From Verrucomicrobiales bacterium (GTDB lineage Bacteria; Verrucomicrobiota; Verrucomicrobiia; Limisphaerales; UBA11320), in the NCBI GenBank assembly GCA_016793885.1, contig JAEUHE010000179.1, forward strand, positions 124,001 through 188,000: a stretch of DNA of 64,000 bases, given 5' to 3'. Shown here one piece after another: positions 63,883 through 64,000 of the stretch. The notes below the pieces were generated by a model. It had not been told where the DNA came from. It made no database searches and was given only the letters and a program-made list of their open reading frames with translations. Numbering within the stretch: position 1 is the first letter of the stretch; every line of letters begins with the position of its first letter. The translations under genes and the position numbers were made by a program.

Positions 63883-64000
63883 GCCTCGCCCTGGGGCTAG
63901 CAAGGCGTAGGCCAAAGTGCAACGGCAGCTGAGCATTTCTAGAATACCTATTGCCGGGGAAATGGAAATGTCCAGGAACACCTAAAGTGTGAGGGAGGTG
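63883..64000. other. upstream region of the Roadblock/GTPase operon
   Basis: 118 bases at the right edge. The frame upstream of ATG 63882 stays open to 63981, but lacks conserved residues. It should hold the promoter of the three-gene operon. No clear -35/-10 or other signal was found. Confidence 0.35.

Overview
The window is 64 kb of compact, GC-rich (roughly 60%) chromosome from a Gram-negative bacterium. I infer a member of the Verrucomicrobiota, close to the Pedosphaera/Limisphaerales type. The support is an LpxC-FabZ fusion followed by lpxA, gmhA, a long-form IspH, a 'RYQQV' type exported protein, large multi-domain exported proteins with PA14, Calx-beta and putative-Ig modules, and several families of short palindromic intergenic repeats. 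I see no phage, integrase, transposase, tRNA, rRNA or CRISPR array.

Layout. 1-5.7 kb: edge of a class-V aminotransferase, a MASE1 histidine kinase, and a three-gene NitT/TauT-type ABC importer. 5.7-19.9 kb: housekeeping genes (lpxA, lpxC/fabZ, aldo/keto reductase, moxR, aroC, a xylose-isomerase homologue, ribH, lipA, ilvC, ilvN, ispH, dGTPase). This part holds two regulatory finds: an ilv attenuator with a valine-run leader peptide, and a near-consensus sigma-54 promoter in front of a structured non-coding stretch. 19.9-23.9 kb: htrA, response regulator and sensor kinase, with a dyad operator candidate. 24-31 kb: a hypothetical exported protein, a YqhA-like protein, a DMT transporter, uvrC, gmhA, an OPA-family sugar-phosphate transporter and repeat-rich gaps. 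31.3-40.1 kb: a two-gene unit encoding (i) a fused MbnP-like copper protein plus MbnH/MauG-like dihaem protein and (ii) a 2303-residue protein joining a galactose-oxidase-type radical copper oxidase, a lectin-like domain, a YVTN propeller, a second dihaem module and PA14 domains. 40.8-44.6 kb: a four-gene operon (DUF885 peptidase-like, DUF971, [2Fe-2S] ferredoxin, PQQ-type propeller). 44.9-58.9 kb: a nine-gene assimilatory nitrate operon (nrtABCD, porin, CysJ-like diflavin reductase, sirohaem reductase, DmsB-DmsC fusion, nasA) with a divergent LysR regulator. 58.9-63.9 kb: an MFS transporter and a three-gene Roadblock/MglA-type GTPase module.

How the genes work together. The strongest candidate for an undescribed system is the copper/haem oxidase pair at 31.3-40.1 kb. 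A copper-binding MbnP domain and its presumed haem maturase are fused in one chain. They are translationally coupled to a radical copper oxidase that retains all five copper/cofactor residues and carries its own c-type haem peroxidase-like module, so an enzyme that should make H2O2 and a module that could consume it lie in one polypeptide. The nitrate operon is complete from outer-membrane entry to ammonium, but has an unusual electron supply: a membrane DmsBC-type quinol link for nitrate reductase, and an NADPH diflavin reductase in front of the sirohaem enzyme. All assignments come from reading the sequence; none was checked by database search.
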